Positions 11,771-23,845 of a stretch of 64,000 nucleotides of DNA are shown here, in pieces. Source of the DNA: Cephalopachus bancanus (Eukaryota > Chordata > Mammalia > Primates > Tarsiidae). The stretch is taken from assembly GCA_027257055.1 (NCBI GenBank), contig JAPVLO010000019.1:12481001-12545000 (forward strand), given 5' to 3'. The notes under the pieces were generated by a model. That model saw nothing but the letters and a program-made list of their open reading frames with translations, did no database searches and was not told the origin of the DNA. Numbering within the stretch: position 1 is the first letter of the stretch; every line of letters starts with the position of its first letter. The position numbers were made by a program, and so were the translations under genes.

Positions 11771-13690
11771 ATTTTCAAAATGTCTTTGCCTGATGCTTGT
11801 GGCAAACAGTTTTATTTGCCTTACTTTTGTCTTTACTAACAGTACCTTGGTTTTGGTTTAAGTATTGGGAGAAGCTGGGACACTTGCCAGCTTCAAGCAA
11901 TAATCTGTGTTAGTCAAGGATCATCATGATTTTTTCTACCATCTTGCAAATTACTGCTTTAGGAGTAAGCATGTGATACAATTGTGTTGGCTTTTGGCAA
12001 GTTTCAGTCTTCTTTATAAAGGACACTGGAAGAGAAATTTTGTCTTCCTGTCTTTTGGATATTGTTTGAGAATGTGATGCTTGAGTTGCTGAAGCCATCT
12101 TGTAAGCATGAAGGTACAAGCCTGAGGGCAAAACCAGAGTAGAAAAATGGAAAGAACTTGGTACTTGAGTGATGTGACTTAGCTAGCCTTGTAATTGCTC
12201 TAACTCTTTGTTTTGTGAATAACCTTCCTTATTGTTTAGGACATTTCAAATTGATTTCTGATTTTATTTCGTATCTTAAAGTATTTTACTAAGGGAGTTC
12301 CCTGTGAATTAAGGGTTTTGCCCATGATTGTACAACTTGTACATTTAAAGTCTTACTCCAGAGTTCTGCTTCTACTATATGTTTTAAAAACTAGCTATAT
12401 GACCTTATTTGTGAATTAGTTATTAAATATCAATTGAAGATTATTTAGGTACATATAGCCCTCCCTCCTTCTTGAATCTCAGTGAGTAGTATTAATAAAC
12501 ATTTTTGTGTTGGGAAGTGAATTTTCCATGTGTTTCTTTTATTGAAATAACTTTTTATTGTACAGATTGAAGTTTTTAATTTAAATGTTGCATGAGCCAA
12601 AAGATTGTAGGAAAAACATTGGAAATAAATTTAATAATGCCTTTAAAATTGTTAGCTCAAGAAGAGAGTGGGAAAATAATTTATGTTGCAGATATAGTTA
12701 CTGTATATGATGTGTTTTTTATGTGAATGCTTTTAAAAATATTTCTTTTTTTGGGAGGTGTGTATAATAGATTGGTAAGTGACTTCATTTTAAAGGCATA
12801 CCAAGTAAAATACAGGGAGCCACTTTTATTTTTAAACTATTGAATTTTAATGATGCTCTTTTGGTTAGCATTTGAGTTGGGGTTAAGCAAAATAAAACTT
12901 GGGACCTCCTTTAAGGAGGAGAATGCTGATGGGTCCATAGTTTTTAGAGTTTTCCAGGGGAATACTCATGGAGCTGGAGTGTTTGTGCTGTGCCTTGCCA
13001 TTATTTTCTATACATTTTTCCTCTTGAAGCCTTTATAGAGAGGAAAGGTGGCTGTATCAAGGTCAAACACTATCATGGTGGCATTCTAATTCAACTTTAT
13101 TTTCCACTGATAGCCACATGAGTGACTTGCTTTGATGTTGGAGCATAGTGCAAATCACAAGACAATAGTGACTGTAAGATATGAGTTTTTATATATAATT
13201 ATGGAATGTTAGAGCAGGAAAGTTAGGTTTCAAGCTAGATTACAAATATAAATTGGAATATAATTAAGGTTTTCTGATGCAAGAGTTTATATTTCTGTAT
13301 TCCCATACTCAGTTATTGAGAATGTGTGCTGTCAGAGTCTTGCCCCCTTCCCTTACCACTTACCATTTCATTACTGTCACTATTCTCTCCTATATTTTCA
13401 TAGCTGGTTCTTTATGGAAGTTCCTCTCTGAAGGTACATTTTTGTTTTTGTTTTAAACTGGAAAATTATTAAAGACTTGGCAGATATGAAACAAGATTTT
13501 TTTTTAGCCTTTATTTCTTTGAGAGTATACTATATAAAATTAGGCCATCTGTTTTTTATTGAGCTGTTTAAATAAATGAAATGAGGCTAAGATAAACCTA
13601 GGTCACAAGTAGCATCTGAACTACATAGAATCGACATGGTTTAAGAAAGTACTTAAGATAGTATGAGGGAAGGGTTCTGTTTCATCTTTC
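11771..13690. other. Intron, unassigned
   Basis: AT-rich sequence with no recognised gene, RNA or repeat. Confidence 0.35.
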
Positions 13691-13899
13691 TTCCCTAAAC
13701 TCCTCCTTTTATAATCCCTAACACTTATGTAAATCACTCTCATATGTCTATTTACCAGAATCAAAAATCTGGGCACATTTCACTCAGTGTCAGACTTTAC
13801 CCACTTGTGAATTTTTTCAACCCTGCTACCACCCTAGCCAAAGATATCCTCTGGGACTTCTCTGAAGAATGCTCAATCATTGAGGAGTGCTGATTGAAA

Positions 13900-14240
13900 A
13901 TCATTGGCCTAGAGGACACAGTTCAAATTTCTTTACATGCTGTTTAGTACTTTTCTTGAGTAAGCCTATTTCTACCTCTTCTGTTTTGTATCTCACTGCT
14001 TTAACATGCTTTCCTCCAATATCAGTTAGGCAAGTTACCGCCTCTTCTGTATTTTGAATGCAGTTTTCTTCCTTTTTGCTCACATCGGTGGATCTCTACT
14101 TATTTTTTATAGCACTGATGTACAGTGTTCTCTATTGTCTGTCATTTCCTTTATTCTGTAAGCTCTTTCAGGAGAAGGGTTATTTATTTTTTCATATCTG
14201 TAGCTCCATAATGCCTTGCACTTGGTAATTACTTGATAAA
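13900..14240 (+). repeat. L2-like LINE 3' fragment
   Basis: Degenerate but ordered L2 3' landmarks: a tissue of C/T-rich 'cctcttctgt' segments, 'tctgtaagctctttcaggag' and 'ctccataatgccttgcactt'. Confidence 0.5.
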
Positions 14241-14390
14241 ATCACTTTGATCAATCTACTTAATCTTTCTTTGCCTCAGTTTCCTAGTAGAGATGGTCTG
14301 CTAGTCCTTCTTATAGAGTAGTTTAATGAAATAATTGTGTAGATTAGTTAGCACAGTGCCTGAAACAGTGTTTAATGAATTTTAGATTAG
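14241..14390 (+). repeat. MIR SINE fragment
   Basis: Contains 'cttaatctttctttgcctca', 'gtttcctagtagag' and 'agttagcacagtgcctgaaa', the order of a sense MIR. Confidence 0.65.
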
Positions 14391-14614
14391 GCAGTCATAC
14401 TGGTGAATGAATTCACAGTATGTAGTATGGGTTGTTTGTCATGCTTTTAAAGTGATTTATTTGGTAGCACAAATTGATTTGGCATTACAAAAGAAGTTTT
14501 AAAAATATTGCTTTAGATATGCATAATTTTTCATGAAATACCTAATTTTTTGATTTGGCAAATTCTAACACTGAATTGGGTCTTGGAACGGTCACCACTG
14601 ATTTCCTTATTGCC

Positions 14615-14907
14615 TTTTTTTTTTTTTTTGAGTTGAAGTCTCACTGTGTTGCCCAGGCTGGAGTGCACTGGCACACTGATGGCCACCCCAGTGTAGACCT
14701 GCTGGGCTCCAGCAATCCTTCTGCCTCAGACTTCCAGTAACTGGAACTATAGGTGCACGCTACCATGCCTAGTTTAATTTTTTATTTATTGTAGAGATGA
14801 GGTCTTGCCAAGTTGCCTGGGCTGGTCTTGAACCTATGGACTCAGGCAATCCACTTGCCTAGGCCTCCGAAAGTGTTGGGATTACAGGCTGAGCCACCAA
14901 GCCCAGT
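14615..14907 (-). repeat. Alu-type SINE
   Basis: Full-length antisense Alu beginning with a 15-nt T run and ending in 'ggctgagccaccaagccc'. It carries the window-typical 'tttatttattgtagagatga' linker and the short CTCAGCC motif on its sense strand. Confidence 0.93.
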
Positions 14908-15050
14908 CTATTACCAGACTTAATGGTTACCTTTCCTACTTTCCTGTAGCATTGAATAATGTTGGCTATTTTACTATTTGAAAACCTCACCACCCCAGGT
15001 TTTTATGATACGACTCTTACTAGAATGATGGATAGCAGATTTTTGGAATA

Positions 15051-15376
15051 CAGTCAATCCCCTACATACATACCTTGAAGTTGTGAAGTTTCAAAGATGC
15101 AAACGTGTGTTTGCATGTCCTATCACTTGAGTTAGTTCACGTGTCTGATGTATTTTCAACATACTGTACTGTAATATTAAAAATGTTTTTAAAATTTCTT
15201 TTGTGTTGGTTTTTTGTATATTGTGTGAACAGTACTATAAACCTATTACAGTACAGTACTATATAGCCAATTGTGTTAGTTGGGTACCTAAGCTCACTTT
15301 GTTGGACTTATGAACAAATTAGACTTACGAACGAACTCTTGGAATGGGATTTGTTTGTAGTAAAGGGGACTTACTG
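15051..15376. mobile_element. Tigger-type (pogo/Tc1) MITE
   Basis: A 326-bp element flanked by TA at 15049-15050 and 15377-15378. The ends are inverted: CAGTCAATCCCCT at the left and the complement of CAGTAAGTCCCCTTT at the right. The body has the 'acttatgaacaaattagact' and 'tacagtacagtactatatag' segments of a known Tigger-related (MER44-like) non-autonomous family. The exact family is not certain. Confidence 0.75.
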
Positions 15377-15429
15377 TACTACTATTTGGTCTTCTATTTT
15401 GTTTACTGTTGATTTAATTGTCACTTTTC

Positions 15430-15724
15430 GTTTTTGTTTTTGTTTTTTTTTTGAGTTGGAGTCTCACTCTGTCGCCCAGACTGGAGTGCAGTGGCTGCTC
15501 CCGGCCACCGCAGCCTCGCCTGCTGGGCTCTGGCGATCCTTCTACCTCAGACTTCCGAGTAGCCGGAATTACAAGCACGCGCTACCACGCCCAGCTGATT
15601 TTTTGCTTTATTGTAGAGATGATGTCTCGCTGCTCAGGCGGGTCTCGAACCCATGGGCTCAGGCAGTCCACTCACCTCAACCTCCCAAAGGCACGGGATT
15701 ATAGGCTGAGCCACCGAACCCGGC
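15430..15724 (-). repeat. Alu-type SINE, young
   Basis: Full-length antisense Alu with a perfect 16-bp target-site duplication TTAATTGTCACTTTTC at 15414-15429 and 15725-15740. Many CpGs are retained, which argues for a recent insertion. Confidence 0.96.
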
Positions 15725-15849
15725 TTAATTGTCACTTTTCTTTGACCCCTAGTTGAGGCCTGTGACATACTGTATAATTTGAGTTGGTCTTTGTCCCTTT
15801 TTTTTGGTCACTTGCTACTTCATTTTGTTTTTCTTATTTTACTGTTTGA

Positions 15850-16140
15850 TACAGTGTGATAGAGTGGAATTAGAGTGTGAAGTCTAGCCCCATTGTTCAT
15901 CTTTGCAAATTATTAGTTTAGACTACCGATTCTTTCTTTATAAATTATGGATAATAATACTTGCACATGGTTGTTTTGAAGATATAATGCTACGTTACAG
16001 AGTGTTAATGGTTTTATAAAAGTTTGTTCTAGAAAATGACGTGTGTTCTAGTTTCTTTGATATAAACTATGTTCTTGGGAACGTCACTTACCTTTTTGGA
16101 GCATTAGTTTTCCTCAACTGTAAATTGAGAGGATTGAACA
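15850..16140 (+). repeat. MIR-like fragments
   Basis: Two degenerate stretches (about 15850-16005 and 16055-16140) show MIR-type order: a 'tctttataaattatggataa' segment and a 'ttttcctcaactgtaaattg' segment. Boundaries are rough. Confidence 0.5.
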
Positions 16141-17285
16141 AGATCAGGATTTCTGAACTGGGTGAAAATAGAAAAAGTTTCCAATTAGTTCTGTGAAATT
16201 ACATACTTTTTTTTCATTTACAGAAAAATTCATTTTTCTAGCATGAGTACCTGTAATTTCTGTTTAATTCTGATAAAAACTATTGGAGTAGACTTGCTTA
16301 CATCCTTTCCAGATTTTAAGATTATATGAAATATGGTAATAAAATGATTTATGGTAGTTTATATATTGAAGCTAATTTCGTCTTAGAAGTTGACTCAAGG
16401 TAGCAGTTCTACTTTGATTTGATTACAACTTCCTTTTCATAAAGAAGCCTAAATAACATCAATTTTCAACAATTTAATTGAGTTACCTGAGCCATAGGGA
16501 ATAACCAAAACTAATTGTGGCTCAGCTATTTAAGTTCTTTTATTTCACTATCAAATGGCAATTTAATTTACACTCTCATTACTTTTCCCTGTTTCACATA
16601 CCTAATCTACAAAGCCACAAATTAAAACAGTAAGCTACTTTTATACATTGCTATAATTTTCAAAGAACTTCATAGGTGTTATAACCACAGTAATTCATGA
16701 TAGACAACTTAGCGAGATTGTTATTTGTGTAAGTACAAGCATGACTGCTAGTCTCTTGTGTTCAAGGTACATGTTATTACAGATTAAGAAACAAAATACT
16801 TTACAATTTCAAAAGAAATGGGGTGGGAGACTAGTAGTATGGTTTCTCTTTTCTCTGACTCCCTTTTACTTGTAAGGCTGTTTCTGTTAAGTTGGGTTAA
16901 CCTCATAGCATTTCTTCACGTAGATACAGTCTTTGGTTTTGCATTTTCACAGGGTTCCATCGTGACACAGTAAGTAGATGTTCCCAGGAAACTACTGTGT
17001 TTACTGTTTTCTTACTAAATCTAAATTTCTTGAGTTAGGGACTTGTTTTTGATGTCTGTGCCATTATAATCATAGCAGAAGCCCAAGGTAGATGAGCGCT
17101 TTATGTTTTATGACTGTTTGTCTGACTTTTGGTTTCTTAAGTATGTTGTGTTTTTCCTATCATGTAGTTTTTAATGATTTTAAATAAAACTATTATTGGC
17201 ATAAACAATAAATAATATATTTGAGTATCATCTCTAAATTACTGAACAAAGGGCCAAGTTACTGAAGTTTCTCTCAAATATGATC
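16141..17285. other. Intron, unassigned
   Basis: No gene or repeat recognised. Confidence 0.35.
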
Positions 17286-17289
17286 TATC

Positions 17290-19090
17290 ATTTCTTTATC
17301 CAACAATATTTACTGTTGAATACTACATGTTAAGTAGGTACTGTGCTGGATTTGGGAGGTAGAATGATGAATAAGATAGCCATTAGCCCTAAATATATAT
17401 TATTTGTAGCACAGTGGAAGATTCAGACAGAAAAGCAGGCCATTATAATGTAGTGAGAGAAGAGCATAAAATGGAAAATATTGGGTGTGTAGTGGCCCAT
17501 TGGGCAAGCTGAAGAGTGAAGAGCTAACCTTAGGAAATAACCCAATGAAGAGGGGGAGAGTGTTGTAGGCAGAGAAAAATAGCATTGGTAAAGGTCCAAT
17601 AGTATAGGGCACAGCAAATTCAGATAACTTAAAGTAGTTTTATATGGCTAACTTCAGAATACACAGGGTAGGGGATAATGGGTTGAGTCTGGAGTGGAAG
17701 CAAAGGTCAAATCTTAAAGACACTCTGAAGCCATGGACTTGCTTCTGAAATCAGGGTGCATAAATGGGAATTGAATTCATGGTAGTGAAGTGTTTTACCT
17801 TGGAGGTGACAAGATGAGGTGTACATATTTATTTATTTATTTATTGAGTTGGAGTCTCACTTGGTCGCCCAGACTGGAGTGCAGTGGCCGCTCTCGGCCA
17901 CCGCAGCCTCGACCTGCTGGGCTCCGGTGATCCTTCCGCTTCAGCCTTCCGAGCAGCCGGAATTACAGGCACGCACTACCACGCCCGGCTGATTTTTTTA
18001 TTTATTGTAGAGATGAGGTCTCGCTGCCCAGGCGGGTCTCGAAGTGCCTGAGGTGGGCTCAGGCAGTCCACTCACCTCAGCCTCCCAAAGGCATGGGATT
18101 ACAGGCTGAGCCACCGAGCCCGGCTGAGGTGTACATATTTAGAAGGATTGCTCTGGCTATGCTGTGGAGAAGAGTTTAGATGGGAATGCTAGATTGGAGG
18201 AAGGACAATGATCAACTCTAGGCTACTGCAGAAATCAAGGTAAGAGATAATGACTTGAAATTGGTTGTGGCAATGAGAGTGAGGAATACTAGCTGATTTC
18301 ACAGCTGCTTGGGAGTTAGACTAAACAGTACTTGGTAATTGATAGTGTGTAGAATGAGGGAAAAGGAGTCAAGGGTGATGACTACATTCTGGTAAAAGGG
18401 AAATTCTATTTACTTAAATGGGAAAAATGAGAAGTAAGAGATTTTTGGAAGGAAGATAACATCACCTTTGAGAATGTGTGAGATGCCTATGTGAAATCTA
18501 AGTTTAGGTGTTTGAGAGGCAGTAGAATAATTGGATATGGAGCTTTGATTTGGGTTGAAGATAAAATGGATTTGAACACCATTAGCATAAAGGGGAATTG
18601 AATTCATGGTAGTGGATAAAGATCAGAGTATATACAATAAAAACAGAGGATCTAATGCAAAACCCTCAAGGATTTCGATATTTCAGTGTGCTACGAGTCT
18701 TCCAAAGGATACCCAGAGGTTGGTGCCACAGAACTGGAATAAAACCCAGAAGATTTTTAATGTTATGGGAGGAGAACGTTTCCAGGAGAGGCCAACAGTG
18801 ATAGGCAGTGAATACCGAGAGGTTAAAAACAATTTCACAGAGTTGTTTGGATTTAACAAGAATAGATTCATTATAATGTTAGAGTGGAAACTGGAATGTA
18901 GTATGTTAATTAACGAGTGAGTTACGAAGAAGTGGAGACAGCTAAGCAGTTCTCAAACAGTTTTGCTGTAAATGGGAAGAGGTAAGCAGATGGTAGTTGG
19001 ACAAGAGTTTGAAATAGAAATGATGAATATAAAGACAAGTCCCTGAAAGGTCAGGAGGAATGGAAATTGGAGAACAGCTGATGGAATTAT
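17290..19090 (+). repeat. Ancient LINE-like interspersed repeat, split by an Alu
   Basis: The longest copy of the repeat also seen at 611-1930. It runs from the 'tatttactgttgaatac' start, through 'attgctctggctatgctgtg' at about 18146 and 'gagatgcctatgtgaaatct' at about 18480, to 'ttttgctgtaaatgggaaga' at about 18960. The Alu at 17832-18124 interrupts it. A 30-bp internal duplication is present (17758-17787 and 18585-18614). Confidence 0.55.
17832..18124 (-). repeat. Alu-type SINE, young
   Basis: Full-length antisense Alu with an (ATTT)n tail and a perfect 17-bp duplication TGAGGTGTACATATTTA at 17815-17831 and 18125-18141. CpG-rich. Confidence 0.96.
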
Positions 19091-19161
19091 TCTTTTAGGG
19101 GAATGTGGCAGTTCTTAGGACTGTTCATAGATATTTGGTTTTCTCCCATGTATATGTGGTA

Positions 19162-19521
19162 GTGTTTTAGTCCATTCAGGCTGTGATAACAAAATACCAT
19201 AAATTTGGGTAGCTTGCAAACAATAAAAATTCATTTCTTACAATTCTGGAAACTTGAAAATCTAAGACCAAGGTGCTGTTAGATTCTGTCTGGTGAGGTC
19301 CACTTTCTCACAGATGGTCCCATTTCATTCTGTGTCACATGGTAGAAGGGAAGAGTATGTTCTCTTTTTCCTATTTTGTAAGGACACTAATCTCACGCAT
19401 GAGGGCTAAACCCTCATGATTAATCCCCTCTGCAAAGTCCCACCTCCTAAAATCTTCACACTGATGATTAGGTTTTTGCATATAAATTTTGGTGGGGGAC
19501 ACAAATATTCAGATCATAGCA
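19162..19521 (-). repeat. MaLR-type solo LTR (MST/MLT-like)
   Basis: Reads on the minus strand as the same LTR family as 11391-11770. The + strand begins TGTTTTAGTCCATTCAGG and ends GATCATAGCA, with TG and CA termini as expected for an LTR. No internal retroviral sequence is adjacent. Confidence 0.65.
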
Positions 19522-20260
19522 GGTAGGATTGAATTTTCTCACTATTTTGAATTTAGCATGAACACATGACTTACTTTGGCCAGTGAAATGTGAGTGTGTC
19601 ATTTCTTTTTTCCTATAAAGGATATTGGTTTATAATTTCATTTTCTTTTTTGAAGTATGTTATTTTTAAGCATAAACTTGCAGTGTCATTGCATGCTTTG
19701 CCATATTCTCTTTTCCTCTGTCGCGCTGACAGGGAATGTTTGAGATGGTGGATCCTTTATCTGCCTGCATCCCTGAGTGACTTAGTGTAAGCAGTCTCCC
19801 TGTCAGCCCATGATGGAGAAGTATACCTTTATTTATTTTTTAATTTAAATATGGAAATTTTGAGCTGTTACTGCACTATAGCTTATTTGGATTGTTTTAA
19901 GGACTACTGATATCTTTTGCATTTTATTATAATTTTAAGTAGCTACTGTGAGAATAGACAAATTGATTCAAAAAACAACGATTAGTTGTGATTTTGAAAA
20001 TTTTGCATAATATTTCTCCTTGATTAGATGACAGTATTGTGGTTCTAAAATGAAAAATTGTTAATAGTAATCTTCATTTCTCTTATATCTTACTTCCAAG
20101 TTCTCAAATAATCTGTTCTAAAATAATCTTATTTTAGTGTGGTGTAGTTAGTAAAACTGCTTTGCAATTTATCTTTCCATCTTTCTTACCTCTCTCAAGA
20201 TGAATTATCCACCTTGAGCATTAAGAAATTGGTTATAAATACAAGAGTGGTTTGTGGTAT
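19522..20260. other. Intron, unassigned
   Basis: AT-rich sequence; nothing recognised. Confidence 0.35.
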
Positions 20261-20261
20261 A

Positions 20262-20640
20262 TTAGTTTTATATTGATGTATAACAAATTGCCACAAATGT
20301 AGTAGCTTAAATAATACCTATTTCTTATCTCGTAGTTTCTATATGTCAGATGTTTGGGTATATAATAGCTTTAGATTCTCTGTTAAGTGTCTTAGGTGGC
20401 TGATTTTAGGGTGTGATCGGGCTGCCTCCTCATCTGGATCTCTGGGTTCTCTTTGCAGCTCATTGAAATTATAGTAGAATTCAGTTCTTTGTTGTTCCAT
20501 ATTTGCTTGATGACTATGTTGCTCTCAGTTCTTTAGGCCAGCCTCAGGTTCTAGGCCTATTTGCTTTCTGTCAGGTCAGTATGATTGTCTTTCTGACAAT
20601 TCCATCTTCTTTTGAAATGCTCACCTTGATGCTCACTTGA
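20262..20640. repeat. Old interspersed repeat (LTR-like, family unsure)
   Basis: Starts with a 'gatgtataacaaattgccac' then 'aaatgtagtagcttaaataa' order that recurs in diverged form at about 23400-23845, so it is a dispersed repeat. I do not assign a family with confidence. Confidence 0.45.
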
Positions 20641-20728
20641 TGAGATCAAGTCCACCTAGGATAATTTCCTTTCTAAATAATTCAGTTACCTGATTAGGGA
20701 CATTATGTCTGCAATTATTTGCAACATG

Positions 20729-21299
20729 TGAGGAAGGACCCTCCCCCACAAAAAAAGACTGGAATTATCATCAGGAGGGTGGACCCCTTGTAGCACAGGT
20801 TTCCCCCTCTAGGTAAGTGTTCCAGGAACTGAATGTCATCAGTGTACCAGCTAGCATTGCTGTGAGAGGCTGTGTTTGGCTTCAGTGGATTTTTTTTGGA
20901 GATTCTTTCAATGCATTTGCCCATTTTATGAAGGTGATTTATGAGCAAACTGACAGTTCGCTGAGTGTTCAGCAGTTTTTGACCAAAAATGGCATGATCC
21001 CTGTGCCCCACCCTCCCTATTCACCCAGTCACTCCCGAGTGTCCTTTTCCCCCCCCCAGGTGAAAATGTTCTCGAAAGGAAATGTTTTGCCAGTGTGGTA
21101 GAAGTGAAACAAAAAATGGCAGAAATACTAAAAGGCATAAAAATTGATGAGTTCAAAAACTTTTTTTGAGCAGTGGAAAAAGCATCTCAATAGGTGTATT
21201 GCATCAAATGGAGAGTACTTTGAAGATGACTGAAGCTTAAGCATGTAAGAATAAATACATAATTAAATAAATTGTGTTTTTGGAGGGATCCTTCCTCTT
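20729..21299 (+). mobile_element. Mariner element, internally deleted derivative (copy 1)
   Basis: About 570 bp with imperfect terminal inverted repeats: 'gaccctcccccacaaaaaaa' at the left, 'gtttttggagggatccttcc' at the right. It keeps the 5' untranslated part and then the C-terminal portion of a mariner transposase, including the PHPPYSPSHS block and the stretch from 'gtagaagtgaaacaaaaaat' to 'tttgaagatgactga'. The catalytic core upstream is missing. It is colinear with 59331-59890. Many frame breaks; non-functional. Confidence 0.8.
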
Positions 21300-22660
21300 A
21301 AGGTAACATAATCCTGGGAGTGCACTGCATCATAGGTCTTGTCCATACTGAAGGAGAGGGAATTATATAAGAGTATGGCTCATTGGGAATTATTTTAGAA
21401 TTTTGCCTACAAAAGTGAGTTTAAAATTTTATATTTTATGTAGTCTTAAATGGTGGCTTTTCAAATCAACATAAATGGGTATGGTAGTATACAGGACAAT
21501 GTTGATACAAGATATTTAAAATTAAAGTGATAATTAATGTTTATCAGCCAGAGTTCAGTCATGGAAACAGGACCACAAAAAGATGAATCTCTCTCTATCT
21601 GGATTTGTTACAGGGACTTACCCTTCCTTATGCAATGGTATGAGCTAGTTAAGTAGTTTATGAAAGGCTGTTGTTTTTATGTTGATGCTGGAGCTTGTGC
21701 TCCAAGGACAGGCATTTGGGAAGGGAAGGTGGCTGTAAGGTAGGGAAAAATAAGAACAAGTGGGAACCTGTGAAGATGGACTAAAATTGTCCTCACAGTA
21801 ATTTTAAAGCTCATAGTTTTTAAATTTTATAGTACCAAGAAAATATTCACAAAATAAGTAGTTGTATTTAATAAGAATTACTTGAAGCAGTTCACCTTTA
21901 GTCTCAGAATAATCATTAAAGTAACCCGAAGTTTGGAAGATTGATAGACGTTTTCTTTTTCACAGGAGAAATAAAAAGTTAAAATTCAAGGTTAAAATGA
22001 ACAAATTTTCAGTGTGTTTAAAACGATTATTTGGTGAAACATACTTTTAAAATACATTTTCTTATATTAAGAGCTTTACAGAACTATTTCCCCTCTTCGC
22101 CTCCATTATAGCATAAACCCTCATTCTTCCCCAGCTATGTATTTGCAGTTTCAAAATTTAAAAAAGCACTTTAAAAATATTAAAATTTTAATAAAATATT
22201 TGTGACTGGCACTTTACATATCTTAATAAGATTCATAACAATGGCTGTAGCATTCCAAATTGACCTTACTAATATTATAGAGATTATAAATTGGACAGCC
22301 ATCTTGTTTTTGAGTTAACATTTCTCTATAAGCTAAAATAAAAATGAAAATGAAAAAGTGATTTCTTGTCTCATTTGAAATGCACATCTTCCCTTAATTC
22401 AGCTGCCAACAATACTATTATTGAAACAAGTACATTATGGAATTCACTGTCTACATTATTATTACTAAATCTGTATAGTGCAGAATTTAAAGGTAATACC
22501 TTCATAAAAATGACAATTTATATGGTATCCTCTACTGTTTTGAAAGATATATACATCTTTTTAATAGATAACTTTTGTTTGTGCATATACAGTGATTGCT
22601 TGAATGTATTTGCCAACAGCTTTAGAGAGCTACTTCTCGTTGTTTTCCTGCTTGGCTTTC
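21300..22660. other. Intron, unassigned
   Basis: No gene recognised. The stretch at about 21540-21760 ('cagccagagttcagtcatgg' and on) may be an old repeat, but I cannot classify it. Confidence 0.3.
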
Positions 22661-22678
22661 ACACTTTTATCAGATTTT

Positions 22679-22967
22679 TCTTTTTTTTTTTTTCAGTTGG
22701 AGTCTCTGTCACCCAGACTGGAGTGCAGTGGCTCCTGTCGGCCACTGTAGCCTCAACCTGCTGGGCTCTGGCGATCCTTCCGCCTCAGCCTTCTGAGTAG
22801 CTGGAATTTCAGGCACGCACTACCATGCCCAGCTGATATTTTGATTTATTGTAGAGATGAGGTCTTGCCAAGTTGCCCAGACGGGCAACTTGAACCCGTG
22901 GGCTCAGGCAATCCACTCACCTCAGCCTCCCAAAGCGCAGGATTACAGGCTGAGCCACTGAGCCCAG
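22679..22967 (-). repeat. Alu-type SINE
   Basis: Antisense Alu with a 15-bp duplication CTTTTATCAGATTTT at 22664-22678 and 22968-22982. It contains a local 10-bp reiteration of GGGCAACTTG in the left monomer. Confidence 0.94.
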
Positions 22968-23399
22968 CTTTTATCAGATTTTATTATATTTCTTCTAAAT
23001 TCTTTGATGGTGTGCCAGAGCTGTGTACCTGATCAGTTTTCTATTCATTGAGACAAGTTAGATGACATTTCCATGTTTCCTTATGCTTAGATAGGGCTGT
23101 ATAACAGAGTTCTAGGCAATCGAGTGTGGACAGAATTGATCTGTGTCATCTCTAGCTTGGCCCCTGAAGATTTCCTCTATCCTTGTGCTGAATTGTCTTC
23201 TACCACTCTGTTCTAAGGACTCATTGGCATTGTATCACAAGCTCCCCTGTGCAGTTCTGTGTTAGTATCCTGCTGAGATTTGGAAGATGGAAGAGAAAGA
23301 GAGAGGCCAATGTTCTTCACAAATAGCTGAGGCAGATTCATGGGCAGATATAAAGTTTGCAGAATTGTTTAGGAAAGTCTAGGATGACCACTGTAATTG

Positions 23400-23845
23400 T
23401 TTCCTATTGTTCCAAATTATCACAAATCTAGTGACTTAAAACAACAATTTTTTATCTTAGGGTTTTGGAAGTGAGATGTCTAAAATTAGTCTTACCTGGC
23501 TAAAGTCAGGGAGTCTGTAGGGCTGATTCCCTCTGGAAGCACTGAGGGGAGAATCTATTTTCTTGTCTTTTGTAGCTACTAGAGGCTGCCTGATGGCTTA
23601 TTGTGTATCTCTTCAGCCTCTCACATCTCACATCTACTACTGACTCATAATCCTTCTGCCTTCTCATAGAGACCTTTAGGATTATGTGGAACCTATGTGG
23701 CTAATGTTGGATAATCTCCCCCATCACAAGATCCTTTAATCATATCTGCACATTCTTTTACCTGGTAAGATAACTCATTTCCAATTTCTGGGAATTAGGA
23801 TCTGGACATCTTTGGGAGATACACTTGTCAGCCTACCATAACTAC
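23400..23845. repeat. Old interspersed repeat (LTR-like, family unsure)
   Basis: Diverged relative of 20262-20640: 'caaattatcacaaatctagt' and 'gacttaaaacaacaatt' in the same order, ending in 'gtcagcctaccata'. Family not assigned. Confidence 0.45.

Noticed and set aside
15273..15704. 143-codon + frame
   Set aside because: Its second half is translated antisense Alu and its first half is Tigger-type MITE and intron.
22366..22800. 144-codon + frame
   Set aside because: Hydrophobic AT-rich intron sequence running into an Alu; no recognisable protein.
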